From positions 31,706-95,705 of the forward strand of contig CALLLW010000056.1 in assembly GCA_938007995.1 (NCBI GenBank): a stretch of 64,000 nt of DNA, read 5' to 3'. The translations under genes and the position numbers were made by a program. The DNA comes from an uncultured Granulosicoccaceae bacterium (GTDB taxonomy: Bacteria > Pseudomonadota > Gammaproteobacteria > Granulosicoccales > Granulosicoccaceae). The notes under the pieces were generated by a model. That model was not told the origin of the DNA, ran no database searches, and saw only the letters and a program-made list of their open reading frames with translations. Below, piece by piece: positions 16,639 through 25,907 of the stretch; position 1 is the stretch's first letter, and every line of letters begins with the position of its first letter.

Positions 16639-17904
16639 TCAGTGCACCAGGCGTGCGAATATGGCTTTCAAATATTCGGTTTCCGGAATCGCCGCGTGAA
16701 CCGGATGATCAGGACCCTGGTGACCACGGGCCAGCACCTGCAACCCGCAACCGCTGCTACGCGCAGACTGCAGCATGACGCGCTGCAATTCAGGATCAGT
16801 TAAATGATGCGAGCATGAAGCCGACACCAGTAGCCCATTGGTGTTCAGCAGCTTGCAGGCAAGCGAGTTGATTTGCTGGTACTTTTTTATACCGTTGCGT
16901 TTGTCTTTTGCTTTTTGAATTAACGCCGGCGGATCAAGCACAATAACATCAAACTTTTCTTTACCGCTTGCTTGCGCCAGATAGTCACTGACGTCGCTCT
17001 TGACTACTGAGTACCTGCTTTCAAACTGATTTAACAGCGCATTACGCACAGCACCATCACACGCTGCCTGCGAACTATCTACTGCAACAACTTCTTCTGC
17101 ACCACCTGCCAGTGCATTGATACCCCATGCACCCAGATAACTGAATGCATCGAGCACGCGCTTACCCTTAGAGTAACGTTGTAACCACTTGCGATTCTCA
17201 CGGTGATCAAAAAACCATCCCGTTTTCTGACCCTCTACAACCGGCACATCAAACATCAGACCGTTTTCTTTGATAGTTACGGTGTCCGGCATATTGCCGA
17301 ATACTGTTTCCTCTCTGGGATCAAGTCCTTCGAGTTGACGCACCGCACTGGTACTTCGAATATGCACCGCAGCAGGCTTAACGCATTCCACCAGTGCCTC
17401 AACAATCTCGTCTTCTACTGCCTGCATACCCGCTGTGGTGATTTGCACCACCAGCACAGAATCGTATCGATCTACAATCAGGCCCGGCAGCAGATCACCT
17501 TCGCCATGTATCAACCGGTACGCTGGAAAATCATAGATCGAGTCACGCAGTTCCATTGCTGTTGTAATTCGCCTGACAAGCAGCTGTTTATCAAGCAGCT
17601 GGTCCTGACGAAAACTATATACACGAGCACAGATCAGTGAACGGTAGTTCGTGTAGGCGTTGCCACAGAACTGACCACGCTGCGAATACAGTGCAACGGA
17701 GGTTCCCGGTTCTATTGACTTCAAAGGCGTTTTTTTTGTGTCAACCTCATTGCTATAGACCCAGAGATGCCCTGCATCCAACCTGCGCTCTTCGTTTTTA
17801 TTGAGAAAAAGTTTTGGCAGATCGGTAGATGATTCAGCAGACAATGGAGGTTTCCCACTTGAGTTAGGAGCTAATAGAGCATCAGGGTAATTCGCGTCAC
17901 TCAT
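16639..17904 (-). CDS. rlmI: 23S rRNA m5C methyltransferase, RlmI-like
   Basis: RlmI methylates C1962 of E. coli 23S rRNA. The 421-residue protein has a PUA-like domain (LNKNEERRLDAGHLWVYSNEV onwards, residues ~33-110), an EEHYW-like middle domain (LIHGEGDLLPGLIVDRYD) and a Rossmann methyltransferase domain (VLDAFSYLGAWGINAL as motif I; DVIVLDPPALIQKAKD as motif IV; VSASCSHHL with the catalytic Cys). About 30 N-terminal residues (SDANYPDALLAPNSSGKPP...) precede the PUA domain and are unusual. Exact target base is inferred from family, so the symbol is tentative. Confidence 0.88.
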   Translation of the reverse strand: MSDANYPDALLAPNSSGKPPLSAESSTDLPKLFLNKNEERRLDAGHLWVYSNEVDTKKTPLKSIEPGTSVALYSQRGQFCGNAYTNYRSLICARVYSFRQDQLLDKQLLVRRITTAMELRDSIYDFPAYRLIHGEGDLLPGLIVDRYDSVLVVQITTAGMQAVEDEIVEALVECVKPAAVHIRSTSAVRQLEGLDPREETVFGNMPDTVTIKENGLMFDVPVVEGQKTGWFFDHRENRKWLQRYSKGKRVLDAFSYLGAWGINALAGGAEEVVAVDSSQAACDGAVRNALLNQFESRYSVVKSDVSDYLAQASGKEKFDVIVLDPPALIQKAKDKRNGIKKYQQINSLACKLLNTNGLLVSASCSHHLTDPELQRVMLQSARSSGCGLQVLARGHQGPDHPVHAAIPETEYLKAIFARLVH

Positions 17905-17933
17905 GCAATAAAGCCTGCATGAGCCAATTTACA

Positions 17934-18422
17934 CTAGATGGGGTCACCGAGCCGGTGATAGGCGCTACCATAATAGAGTAACGGCGCTTCTTCAGAGTTA
18001 AAATCCACATCGATCACCAGTCCAATTAATATTCTATGATCACTGGCCTGATGACTGGCAATTGTTTCGCACTGCAGACAAAGCGGGCAATTATCAATAA
18101 CCGGCAATTGTCTATCTGACATCTTCCAGTTCGTGCCATCGAATTTATCTATACCCGGTGTGGCGAATCTATTCGACAGATCTGTTTGATTTTCACTCAA
18201 CACGTGCACTGCAAACTGCTTGCAGCTGGCAAACACCTCATACTCCGAGGCCTGTGTGCCGGCACTCCAGAGCACCATTGGCGGGTCGAGAGAAACTGAG
18301 TTGAAGCTACTGGCAGTCATTCCAACATTGCGACCCTCAGCATCCAGCGCAGTCACTATGGTGACACCTGTAGCAAATCGGCCAAAGGCACTGCGGATAA
18401 CATCCGACTGGGGAGCGTTCAT
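17934..18422 (-). CDS. Flavin reductase family protein (FMN-binding split barrel)
   Basis: The 162-residue protein matches HpaC/flavin-reductase-like proteins, which use NAD(P)H to reduce FMN or FAD, often for a partner monooxygenase: AFGRFATGVTIVTALDAEGR, VGMTASSFNSVSLDPPMVLWS (flavin-contact region) and FAVHVLSENQTDLSNRFA. The end, APLLYYGSAYHRLGD, is the usual C-terminus. No flavin-dependent monooxygenase is adjacent; the divergent ABM-domain gene 100 nt away is the only candidate partner. Confidence 0.9.
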   Translation of the reverse strand: MNAPQSDVIRSAFGRFATGVTIVTALDAEGRNVGMTASSFNSVSLDPPMVLWSAGTQASEYEVFASCKQFAVHVLSENQTDLSNRFATPGIDKFDGTNWKMSDRQLPVIDNCPLCLQCETIASHQASDHRILIGLVIDVDFNSEEAPLLYYGSAYHRLGDPI

Positions 18423-18521
18423 TGTATTTCCTGATTGAATAAAGCAGGCAAGCGACGCAGTATACGGTTTACGCGCAGTAAACTCAGCCTCGGGTTAACT
18501 GCTTTTTCAAAGAAAAACCCC

Positions 18522-18836
18522 ATGACCATCGCCGAAACACCCACACCACCTTACTATGCGGTTATTTTCACCAGCATCCAGTCTGCCGACACTCACGGCT
18601 ATCGGGAAATGGCTGAACAAATGGTGGCACTGGCAGAACAGCAGCCAGGCTTTCTGGGCATGGAATCAGCACGTCTGGACGTTGGAATTACCGTTTCTTA
18701 CTGGCAGGATCTGGAATCGATTAAACAGTGGAAAAACCACGCCGAGCACATAACGGCTCAGGCTGTTGGTAAATCCCGCTGGTACGACCACTACACCACT
18801 CGTATTGCGCTTGTTGAGCGGGACTATGCTAAATAG
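18522..18836 (+). CDS. Antibiotic biosynthesis monooxygenase (ABM) domain protein
   Basis: The 104-residue ferredoxin-like ABM protein has YYAVIFTSIQSADTHGYREMAEQMVALAEQQPGFLGMESAR followed by VSYWQDLESIKQWKNHAEH, the typical single-domain layout. Such proteins are small oxygenases or stress-related hydrolases, often of unknown substrate. The start at ATG 18522 is chosen because upstream residues (from 18435) are basic and unlike the family. It diverges from the flavin reductase, so regulatory signals probably lie in 18423-18521. Confidence 0.85.
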   Translation: MTIAETPTPPYYAVIFTSIQSADTHGYREMAEQMVALAEQQPGFLGMESARLDVGITVSYWQDLESIKQWKNHAEHITAQAVGKSRWYDHYTTRIALVERDYAK

Positions 18837-18884
18837 TACAGACGTGGCTTTGCAATGAAGGCAGATAACCTGCAGATCACATTG

Positions 18885-20393
18885 CTACTGCTCAACGCTT
18901 GACGCTTTCTTGCGTGCAAGGCGCGCTCTGAAGCTCGGCAGCACGACAAGTATTACCGCCACTACCAACAACGCCAGTGTCATTGGTCTTTGCCAGATAA
19001 ACCCAATGCCATCGTACAATTGCATTGAGCGCGAGAAGTTGTCCTCAAGCAAACCACCAAGAATAAACCCGATTAACAGTGGCGCAAGCGGGTAGTTGGC
19101 AAACTTCAAAGCCGTGGCAAATATGCCAAAACCTACCAGCATCAAAAGCTCGGTCGAGTTGTTTTGACCGATATAAGCACCCATCATGGTAAAAAACAGA
19201 ATGAAAGGTATCAGATAGTTGCGCGGCACCATCAATACTTTGGCAATGTAGGGAATCAACGGCAGATTGAGTATCAAAAGCACCAGGTTGCCGATGTACA
19301 TTGAAATAATTACCGACCAGAATATCTGCGGTTCATCGATCATCAGTCGAGGTCCCGGAGATACATTCAGTGCTATCAGTGCTCCAAGTAAGATGGCAGT
19401 GGTACCGGAACCCGGAATGCCCAGTGTCAGCAATGGTACGAACGAACCGGTACAAGCAGCGTTGTTGGCAGTTTCAGGTGCTGCAAGACCTTTAACCGAG
19501 CCATGGCCAAACTGATCCTGCTCTTCTTTTTTGGCAATGTTGCGCTCTACCGCATACCCGAGGAAGCTTGCAATTGTGGCACCGGCGCCCGGCAGCACAC
19601 CAATGAAAAATCCCTGAATCGACTGGCGGGTGATGACCGGTGCAATTGCCCACGCTTCTGATCGGCTAATACGCAGGTTGTTAATTTCACCAGCGGCCTG
19701 ATCTTCATGTGTTCGAGGCTTGAGTACCAAGAACAATGCCTCAGGCAAAGCGAACAACGCCATTGCCAGTGTGATAAAACCAAAACCTGACTGCAAATCC
19801 ATCATGCCCATGGTAAAGCGTGGCATGTTAAACAAGGCGCCTTCTCCAACGGTAGCTAAAATCAAACCGAGCACTGTCATTAACAAAGCTTTCACTACCT
19901 GGCCTGAACCTGCGAACGCAGCAATGGCAGACAAACCCACCACCATCAGTGCAAAGTATTCAGCAGAATGAAACAACAACGCGACCGACGACAGCGCAGG
20001 GGCAAATACCATTAATAAAATCGCGCCAATTGTGCCGCCGCAGAAACTTGCAATTGCAGCAACGGTTAAGGCTTTACCCGCCTTACCTTGCCTCGCCATT
20101 GGGTAGCCGTCAAAACTGCTGGCTACAGTTCCCGCCACACCGGGAGCATTAAGTAAAATAGAAGAGGTTGATCCACCAAAGATAGCGCCATAGTAAACAC
20201 CGGCGAGTAATATCAAAGCGGCTGATGGCTCCCCCATTGAAATGGCGACAGGAATCATAATGGCAATGATCGACATTGGCCCCAGACCAGGCAACATGCC
20301 TATAAAAGTACCAATCAAGCAGCCACCAATGACCATCAGTAAGCTCTTGATTGAAAATGCTGTTTGCAATCCCAGTAAGATACCGTCAATCAT
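18885..20393 (-). CDS. tctA: Tripartite tricarboxylate transporter, large permease TctA
   Basis: TctA is the 12-helix channel subunit of TTT secondary importers. The 502-residue protein shows the family sequence IGGCLIGTFIGMLPGLGPMSIIAIMIPV, VYYGAIFGGSTSSILLNAPG (signature), FIGVLPGAGATIASFLGYA and LGIPGSGTTAILLGALIALNVSPGP. It is the last gene of tctC-tctB-tctA; 61 nt separate it from tctB. The imported solute is not determined by sequence; citrate, tricarballylate, and aromatic acids are known TTT substrates. Confidence 0.95.
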   Translation of the reverse strand: MIDGILLGLQTAFSIKSLLMVIGGCLIGTFIGMLPGLGPMSIIAIMIPVAISMGEPSAALILLAGVYYGAIFGGSTSSILLNAPGVAGTVASSFDGYPMARQGKAGKALTVAAIASFCGGTIGAILLMVFAPALSSVALLFHSAEYFALMVVGLSAIAAFAGSGQVVKALLMTVLGLILATVGEGALFNMPRFTMGMMDLQSGFGFITLAMALFALPEALFLVLKPRTHEDQAAGEINNLRISRSEAWAIAPVITRQSIQGFFIGVLPGAGATIASFLGYAVERNIAKKEEQDQFGHGSVKGLAAPETANNAACTGSFVPLLTLGIPGSGTTAILLGALIALNVSPGPRLMIDEPQIFWSVIISMYIGNLVLLILNLPLIPYIAKVLMVPRNYLIPFILFFTMMGAYIGQNNSTELLMLVGFGIFATALKFANYPLAPLLIGFILGGLLEDNFSRSMQLYDGIGFIWQRPMTLALLVVAVILVVLPSFRARLARKKASSVEQ

Positions 20394-20454
20394 CGTTTTT
20401 TCCGCAAATGGTCAGGCGAGTTAAATGACAAATATAAAGTGTGGAGAGGCAACC

Positions 20455-20937
20455 CTACCCGCCCTTAAGCCGGGGCCACGGGCTCAGGAAAATGCCCAAT
20501 ACTTCTTGCACCAGATACCAGACGATCAGTGTTGCTACCAGTGAAACCGGTACCAGTAACTGCCACTTGCGTTCACCCAGAATCACCGAGCCAATAATAA
20601 GAAAACCGGTGGTGGCAATGATGAATCCCAATGGCCTCAGACCAAGCGCATAGCCGACCATCAGCGCGAGTAACAGAACCACCTGTCCAACCTTATAGTC
20701 ACCCAACCGGCGGTAATCAATTTCAGGATTGTGACCTTGCGATTTTTCAAAGCCGAGCACAATGACAAATGATGCCACAACACCTATTATCGACAGTAAT
20801 TTGGGGAAGGTGCTTGGCCAAATCGGATTGCGTCGCATGAACGGGGCGAGCGAGTCGTCCATGGTAAACCAGGCTGTATATCCATAGACCAGACAAATAC
20901 CAAGAATAATCAGTGCAATCCAGCGATCAAGTGCCAT
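20455..20937 (-). CDS. tctB: Tripartite tricarboxylate transporter, small permease TctB
   Basis: The ~160-residue TctB-family protein has four hydrophobic helices. It begins ALDRWIALIILGICLVYGYTAWF and contains the conserved P-x-x-x-P region APFMRRNPIWPSTFPKLLSIIG, then VLLLALMVGYALGLRPLGFIIATTGFL. The ATG at 20937 has GAGGAA just upstream; the frame extends to 21003 through the tctC-tctB hairpin, which is unlikely to be translated. Low sequence conservation is normal for TctB. Confidence 0.9.
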   Translation of the reverse strand: MALDRWIALIILGICLVYGYTAWFTMDDSLAPFMRRNPIWPSTFPKLLSIIGVVASFVIVLGFEKSQGHNPEIDYRRLGDYKVGQVVLLLALMVGYALGLRPLGFIIATTGFLIIGSVILGERKWQLLVPVSLVATLIVWYLVQEVLGIFLSPWPRLKGG

Positions 20938-20962
20938 CAGTTCCTCACAACTGCGATCGTTC

Positions 20963-20998
20963 AAAAAAATTATGGCAGAGCGCCTGCGCGCTCTGCCA
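20963..20998 (-). terminator. Intrinsic terminator between tctC and tctB
   Basis: A perfect 10-bp stem (GGCAGAGCGC / GCGCTCTGCC) with a 4-nt loop, on the minus strand followed after ATAA by seven T residues. It lies 33 nt after the tctC stop and before the tctB start. It should act as a partial terminator and keep binding protein mRNA above permease mRNA. Confidence 0.85.
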
Positions 20999-21030
20999 CA
21001 CATTTACCGCATTTTTCTTAAACTAAAAGC

Positions 21031-22014
21031 TTACAGAAAACCCAGCTTTTTCATTAAGTCACCAATGACTTTTTCCTGACCTTCCAGAAACGCCTGGAAG
21101 TCATCACCTGAGTTGTGGATGTTTACCCAGCCATTACGTGCACGTACTTCTTCCCACTCGTCTGTATCGTACATTGCAGCCAGTGCGTCCTGATAAGCAG
21201 TAAGCTTTTCATCAGGTAGACCTGGTGCTGCGAAGAATCCACGCCAGTTTACGAAAGAAGTATCGATACCCTGCTCCTTCATGGTCATTGCGTCTTCAGC
21301 GGCAGCCACACGCTCGTCTGCTGTGACACCAATGATTTTTACTTCACCGGCATTGGCCAGATCTACTGCTTCAGAAAAACCGGTTGAGAGTGCTACTATC
21401 TCACCTGACAGCAAAGCTGCCATGGCTTTACCACCGGCATCATAAGGAATGTACTTTACATCTAAAGGATCTTTACCCGCAGCTTCCATAACCATCGCTG
21501 CTACCAGATGATCCATACCGCCTGGAACTGAACCACCACCAATCGCAGTGGCACCCGGATCAGCGTCATAGGCTGCAATCAGATCTTCCATTGAATTGAT
21601 TGGGCTGTCTTTGTTTACCACCATCGCAGCATAATCACCGATGGTACCGGCAACCAAAGTTAAGTCGCGAAAGTTATGTGGAAAAACGCCGGTTAATGAA
21701 CGGATAACGATAGGCGTTGAGTTAACCATCAACGTGCCTTCATTGCTGCTGGCGTTTTCGATCAGAAAGCCAATGGCTTTACCACCACCGCCACCAGACA
21801 TGTTCTCGTAAGACGCGTTACCTACCAACCCGGCTTTAGTGAGAGCCTCACCGGTACCACGCGCTGTGCCGTCCCATCCGCCACCTGCGCCACCCGGAAT
21901 CAGGAAGTGAATAGAATCAAGCTTGGCATGGCCATCGGCATATGCAGGAGCAACTGCAGTGGTGGCGGCGACCACAGCGGCCATAAGCGCGTGACGAATA
22001 ATTCGCAATTTCAT
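21031..22014 (-). CDS. tctC: Tripartite tricarboxylate transporter substrate-binding protein TctC
   Basis: TctC is the periplasmic receptor (Bug family) of the TTT importer. The ATG at 22014 follows GAGGAGA and starts a clear signal peptide (KLRIIRHALMAAVVAATTAVAPAYA). The mature protein shows IHFLIPGGAGGGWDGTARG, the Bug-type ligand loop region, ENMSGGGGGKAIGFL and GGGSVPGGMDHLVAAMV. About 327 residues. Downstream lie the terminator, tctB and tctA; divergently, 190 nt away, starts the response regulator gene, a typical tctC/tctD arrangement. Confidence 0.95.
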   Translation of the reverse strand: MKLRIIRHALMAAVVAATTAVAPAYADGHAKLDSIHFLIPGGAGGGWDGTARGTGEALTKAGLVGNASYENMSGGGGGKAIGFLIENASSNEGTLMVNSTPIVIRSLTGVFPHNFRDLTLVAGTIGDYAAMVVNKDSPINSMEDLIAAYDADPGATAIGGGSVPGGMDHLVAAMVMEAAGKDPLDVKYIPYDAGGKAMAALLSGEIVALSTGFSEAVDLANAGEVKIIGVTADERVAAAEDAMTMKEQGIDTSFVNWRGFFAAPGLPDEKLTAYQDALAAMYDTDEWEEVRARNGWVNIHNSGDDFQAFLEGQEKVIGDLMKKLGFL

Positions 22015-22059
22015 AATTTCTCCTCGTTTTAAAATTCGATCAGCATATAGTGATCGGGA

Positions 22060-22088
22060 TTGACATTGCAAAGCACTTAACAGATAAA
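22060..22088 (+). promoter_or_regulatory. Possible sigma70-type promoter for the tctD-like gene
   Basis: TTGACA (22060-22065), a 17-nt spacer and GATAAA (22083-22088) lie in the 189-nt divergent intergenic region and point toward the response regulator gene. The -35 match is perfect and the -10 weak. The same region must hold the tctC promoter and a binding site for the regulator. Confidence 0.35.
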
Positions 22089-22203
22089 GGTGCAAGCACT
22101 GGCGTAGTGGAACACACAAACCTGACACCAACCTTGCGCGCTCGTGCAAATCACTCAATTCGAGTGACACGAGCACTACCCGATTTACTTTTCGAGACTC
22201 GAT

Positions 22204-22878
22204 TTGAAGTTTTTACTGATCGAAGACAATCAGGAACTGGCCGGCGCTGTCGTGTCAAGGTTACAGCTCGACGGTCATGTCGTGAGCCACGCCAATGGTA
22301 TTGCGGAAGCTAATTCGTACTCACAGGCCGAAGACTTTGATCTGATCCTACTGGATATCATGCTACCGGATGGCGATGGCCGCGATTTTCTTCAGCAGCA
22401 CCGCGCCAGCGAAAAGCACACCCCGGTTATTGTTCTGACAGCACGCTCCGAAGTGTCTGATAGAGTCACTCTGCTGGATCTGGGAGCGGATGACTATATC
22501 ACCAAACCTTTTGATCACGCCGAGCTACAGGCCCGCTGCCGCGCCGTAATGCGGCGAAAATCCGGTGCCGCTCAAACGGTTATACGCTTGCGTGATCTAC
22601 AATTTGATCCAGTATCAGGACAGCTTGTTGTCAATGGCATTACAACCGCACTGCGCAACCGCGAACTGCGATTGCTGGAGCTGTTAATCAATGAACCGGG
22701 TAAAATTTTCTCAAAGCAAAAACTGTTTGATCGATTATTTTCCTACGACGATGATGTTTCAGAAAATGCAATCGAAGTCTATATTGCCAGACTGCGAAAG
22801 CATCTTGAAAAATCCTGCGTTTCTATTACTACACTGCGCGGCTTAGGTTATAAACTGGACGACGACCAGTGTGACTGA
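22204..22878 (+). CDS. OmpR-family response regulator, TctD-like
   Basis: The 224-residue protein has an N-terminal receiver (acidic E7/D8, phosphorylatable D51 in LILLDIMLPDGDG, Thr in VLTAR, Lys in YITKPF) and a C-terminal OmpR winged helix (LRNRELRLLELLINEPGKIFSKQ, YIARLRKHLEKS, TLRGLGYKL). It starts with TTG at 22204. Its 3' end overlaps the kinase start by 8 nt. Divergence from tctCBA implies it activates that transporter operon in response to the imported acid, as TctD does in Salmonella. Confidence 0.9.
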   Translation: MKFLLIEDNQELAGAVVSRLQLDGHVVSHANGIAEANSYSQAEDFDLILLDIMLPDGDGRDFLQQHRASEKHTPVIVLTARSEVSDRVTLLDLGADDYITKPFDHAELQARCRAVMRRKSGAAQTVIRLRDLQFDPVSGQLVVNGITTALRNRELRLLELLINEPGKIFSKQKLFDRLFSYDDDVSENAIEVYIARLRKHLEKSCVSITTLRGLGYKLDDDQCD

Positions 22879-24244
22879 TACCAGTGTAACCAATATTTCA
22901 GGGTCACTTCGCAGACGGCTGGCAATCACACTGATTGTTGGCATATGCATATTTGCCGTATTGCTGTTTTTTATCATACGACTCTATGCGGCACAGATTG
23001 CACAGCAGAGCCAGGACAGCATTCTGTCTGCGTCTGTGACTTCAATGCTGGACGCGGCAAAAGTACGTGACGGCCAGGTGGCAATGGATATCCCGTATTC
23101 CTCTTTTTCAATGTTAGCCACCCCGCAGGATGATCGCATTTTTTATGCGATATACCAGGATGACCAGCTATTATCCGGCTACGAATCACTAACACTTCCT
23201 GAAACTTATAACAACACCGGCACTGTTTTTCGTTCAATTGACTTTATGGACACGCCGGTCAGACAGGTCATCGCATCACGTACATTATCAGGATTAACCA
23301 CACCCGCAGCACTGATAGTGACGGTCGCACAAACGCAGGATAATTTATCAGTTACGCTGCGCGACATTGCCAAAAATGCCGCAATGATCGTTTTAGGATT
23401 TTTTCTGCTTGCCGTGGTTTTCAGTGCCTGGGCAAGCTCCACTACCATTGCCCCGTTAAATCGACTTACCCAAAGTGTTACCCGACGCGGCCCTAAAGAT
23501 CTTAGACCAGTCACGCGACCAGTACCTGCAGAAATGGCACCACTGGTGTCATCGTTAAATCACCTTATGCAGAGACTTGATGACTCCCTCAATCAATCAG
23601 AACAATTTATCACCGAAGCAGCACACCGGGTTCGAACCCCAATCGCCACCGTGCGTTCGCATGCCGAGATTACTTTACAAAGAGTAGATAAAGAGGAAAA
23701 TCGGCAGGCGCTGAAAGCCATGATTCGAGCCACTGACGAAACATCACGCGCTGCCGGTCAGTTACTTGACCACGCGATGATCTCACTGCGAGCCAGTCAG
23801 TTAAATTCAGAGCCGATCGATTTATCCGAACTAATACAGGAGCTGGTACGTAGCTTAACACCGGTTGCCGACTTGAAAGATATAGAAATTCGTCTAGACG
23901 CAGCACCTGATGTACGCATTCATGGAGATTCTATACTGGTACAAAACGCCGTACGCAACCTGATTGATAATGCGTTGAAGTATTCCCCGACAGAAAGCAC
24001 GATAAACATCCAGGTGCGCGCCAACCCTAAACCATCTATCGTTATCAATGACCAGGGTGATGGTTTTTTCCACGATGAAAAAGACAAGCTGACTGATCGC
24101 TTTTCTCGAGGTAGAAACTCAACAGGAACTATCGGTTCAGGGCTTGGCTTAACCATTGCCAACGACGTAGCAAAAGCACACAGCGGATCGCTGCGCATAA
24201 CAAATAATCACAACGGTGGCGCATGCGTAACCTTATCATTTTAG
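22871..24244 (+). CDS. TctE-like sensor histidine kinase
   Basis: The 457-residue inner-membrane kinase has two membrane helices (residues ~18-40 and ~165-190) flanking a ~120-residue periplasmic sensor, then HAMP-like IAPLNRLTQSVTRRGPKDL, the phosphoacceptor H252 in EAAHRVRTPIATVRSHAE and ATPase boxes NAVRNLIDNALKYSPTES (N), VINDQGDGF (G1) and GTIGSGLGLTIANDVAKAH (G2). The usual HELRTP is HRVRTP, as in TctE-type kinases. The start is GTG 22871, overlapping the regulator; its 3' end overlaps the binding-protein gene by 22 nt, so the three are coupled. Confidence 0.9.
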   Translation: MTDTSVTNISGSLRRRLAITLIVGICIFAVLLFFIIRLYAAQIAQQSQDSILSASVTSMLDAAKVRDGQVAMDIPYSSFSMLATPQDDRIFYAIYQDDQLLSGYESLTLPETYNNTGTVFRSIDFMDTPVRQVIASRTLSGLTTPAALIVTVAQTQDNLSVTLRDIAKNAAMIVLGFFLLAVVFSAWASSTTIAPLNRLTQSVTRRGPKDLRPVTRPVPAEMAPLVSSLNHLMQRLDDSLNQSEQFITEAAHRVRTPIATVRSHAEITLQRVDKEENRQALKAMIRATDETSRAAGQLLDHAMISLRASQLNSEPIDLSELIQELVRSLTPVADLKDIEIRLDAAPDVRIHGDSILVQNAVRNLIDNALKYSPTESTINIQVRANPKPSIVINDQGDGFFHDEKDKLTDRFSRGRNSTGTIGSGLGLTIANDVAKAHSGSLRITNNHNGGACVTLSF

Positions 24245-25248
24245 TTTTTATACTGCTGCATCAGCCTGGTATTGCTGCAGACCAGAAGCTTGAACTACTG
24301 GAAGAAAAACAGCTTTTCTCGGGCAGTGAAAATACAAAAACAACGTTACGCATGCTCTCAAGCACAGATACCGATGTGTTTGCCCCAACGATTGATATTT
24401 TTCTTAAAGACAACCCCTCTCTCAGCATAGAGTATCTGGTAGCGAGCTCTACCGACATCGACACCTTGTTTCGCCAATCACCCGGTAATTATGATGTTGT
24501 TATATCGAGTGCGATGGACTTACAGCTAAAGCTGGTTAACGACGGCTTCGCCTACTCTATACCAAACATTCAACACCCCGATTGGGCACAATGGCGTAGA
24601 AGCCTGTTTGGATTTACCCTTGAGCCTGCTGGTATAATTTTTAATAAAGAGTACTTTGAAAATATAGAGATTCCACAATCACGGCAGCAGATGATCAGAG
24701 TACTGCGCGAACACCCGGAGCTCTTTCATGGAAAATTAGCCACCTACGATGTGCGTTTGTCCGGCTTGGGGTATCTATTTGCAACACAGGATGCACGTGA
24801 TTCAGAGACCTACTGGCGACTGATGGAAGTTTTTGGAAACCTTGATACCCGGCTATATTGCTGCTCGGGCGAAATGATAGATGATCTGGCAAGCGGAAAA
24901 GTGGTTATCGCCTACAACGTTCTGACCAGCTACGCCAAAGCCCGACTGGATGTATTTGACTCAATTGACTGGATATTGCCGAACGACTACACCAACGTAA
25001 TGATGCGCACTGCGATGGTGTCTGCAGACTCAAAAAAAATCAAAGCGGCTACCGCTTTCATGCGGTATCTGACAACCCAGGCCATGCAAACTACCGCCTC
25101 GGACAAAACACCCTTGCCACCGTTGCAGAGTGAGTCAAGCGACTTCCAGAACTCTGTTATTCCCCTTGATCCGGGCTTGATGATTTTCCTCGATCAGCTT
25201 AAAAGACGTACTTTCATTAACGCCTGGGAAAATGCAGTGATCCAGTGA
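24223..25248 (+). CDS. Periplasmic solute-binding protein coupled to the TctE-like kinase
   Basis: The 341-residue protein begins with a signal peptide (RNLIILVFILLHQPGIAA) and then has a type-2 periplasmic binding fold resembling iron(III)/spermidine-type receptors: LRMLSSTDTDVFAPTIDIFLKDNP, YDVVISSAMDLQLKLVNDGFA, GIIFNKEYFENI and VVIAYNVLTSYAKARL. No ABC permease or ATPase follows, so it is probably not a transport receptor. By analogy with PgtC of the Salmonella PgtABC system it may present ligand to the periplasmic sensor of the overlapping kinase gene. This role is inferred from the gene arrangement. Confidence 0.8.
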   Translation: MRNLIILVFILLHQPGIAADQKLELLEEKQLFSGSENTKTTLRMLSSTDTDVFAPTIDIFLKDNPSLSIEYLVASSTDIDTLFRQSPGNYDVVISSAMDLQLKLVNDGFAYSIPNIQHPDWAQWRRSLFGFTLEPAGIIFNKEYFENIEIPQSRQQMIRVLREHPELFHGKLATYDVRLSGLGYLFATQDARDSETYWRLMEVFGNLDTRLYCCSGEMIDDLASGKVVIAYNVLTSYAKARLDVFDSIDWILPNDYTNVMMRTAMVSADSKKIKAATAFMRYLTTQAMQTTASDKTPLPPLQSESSDFQNSVIPLDPGLMIFLDQLKRRTFINAWENAVIQ

Positions 25249-25351
25249 CAGAGGTTATTTTTGTCACGAACTGTCTTTTTGCAAAATACCTGTCAGAGCT
25301 TTCTTATCTGCTGACCAAAGCCTGCCGTCAGACGTAAACGCTACTGACGCG

Positions 25352-25885
25352 CTAACGGATGTTGGTATCTTTTGAGGGTGTTGATTCTTCCGAATTGCGC
25401 AATTGCTTACCAAGAAGCGCACATGTGGGAAACACAATACACCAGACAAAAAAGAAGATTCCCAATGTTACCGGTAATGGCTCACGCAGAGAAAAATCAC
25501 TTAAACGTGTGCCCGCCAGATAACTGAGAGCGCCTGATATTCCACCCACACACGCAGCTATATACAGGTGGTTTTGGAACCACCTCATGCTGTGATTTAG
25601 CGTGGTAGCAAACAAGGCCCACAAGCTGGTTAACCAGAGCGGCGGCCAAAGGCTGCTATCCGGCGGTATCAGCAGACCAGAACGTATAAAAATTCCATCC
25701 ACAACGATTCCCAACAACACAACAACAAAGATCAATGCGATCTCAGCTTTGTTACTTGAGAAAAAATGCAAATGCACGGCTACGACTAACAGCACTACTG
25801 GTGCGGCAACGACACTGCCACCCAGCACACAGGCAAGCCAACTGAGGTTAAACACTACACCATTGTACAGGGTTCGTTTCAGCAT
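25352..25885 (-). CDS. DUF2878 membrane protein
   Basis: The 177-residue protein has about five hydrophobic helices, beginning YNGVVFNLSWLACVLGGS (the typical DUF2878 opening N-x-x-x-F-x-x-x-W) and containing HLHFFSSNKAEIALIFVVVLLGIVVDGIFIRSG and PLWLTSLWALFATTLNHSMRW. It is the last gene of a six-gene operon with cfa and DUF1365, 22 nt after cfa. Its function is unknown; association with fatty-acid modification genes suggests a membrane-lipid role. Confidence 0.82.
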   Translation of the reverse strand: MLKRTLYNGVVFNLSWLACVLGGSVVAAPVVLLVVAVHLHFFSSNKAEIALIFVVVLLGIVVDGIFIRSGLLIPPDSSLWPPLWLTSLWALFATTLNHSMRWFQNHLYIAACVGGISGALSYLAGTRLSDFSLREPLPVTLGIFFFVWCIVFPTCALLGKQLRNSEESTPSKDTNIR

Positions 25886-25907
25886 GAAGACGAAAACAAC
25901 TTTGGCA

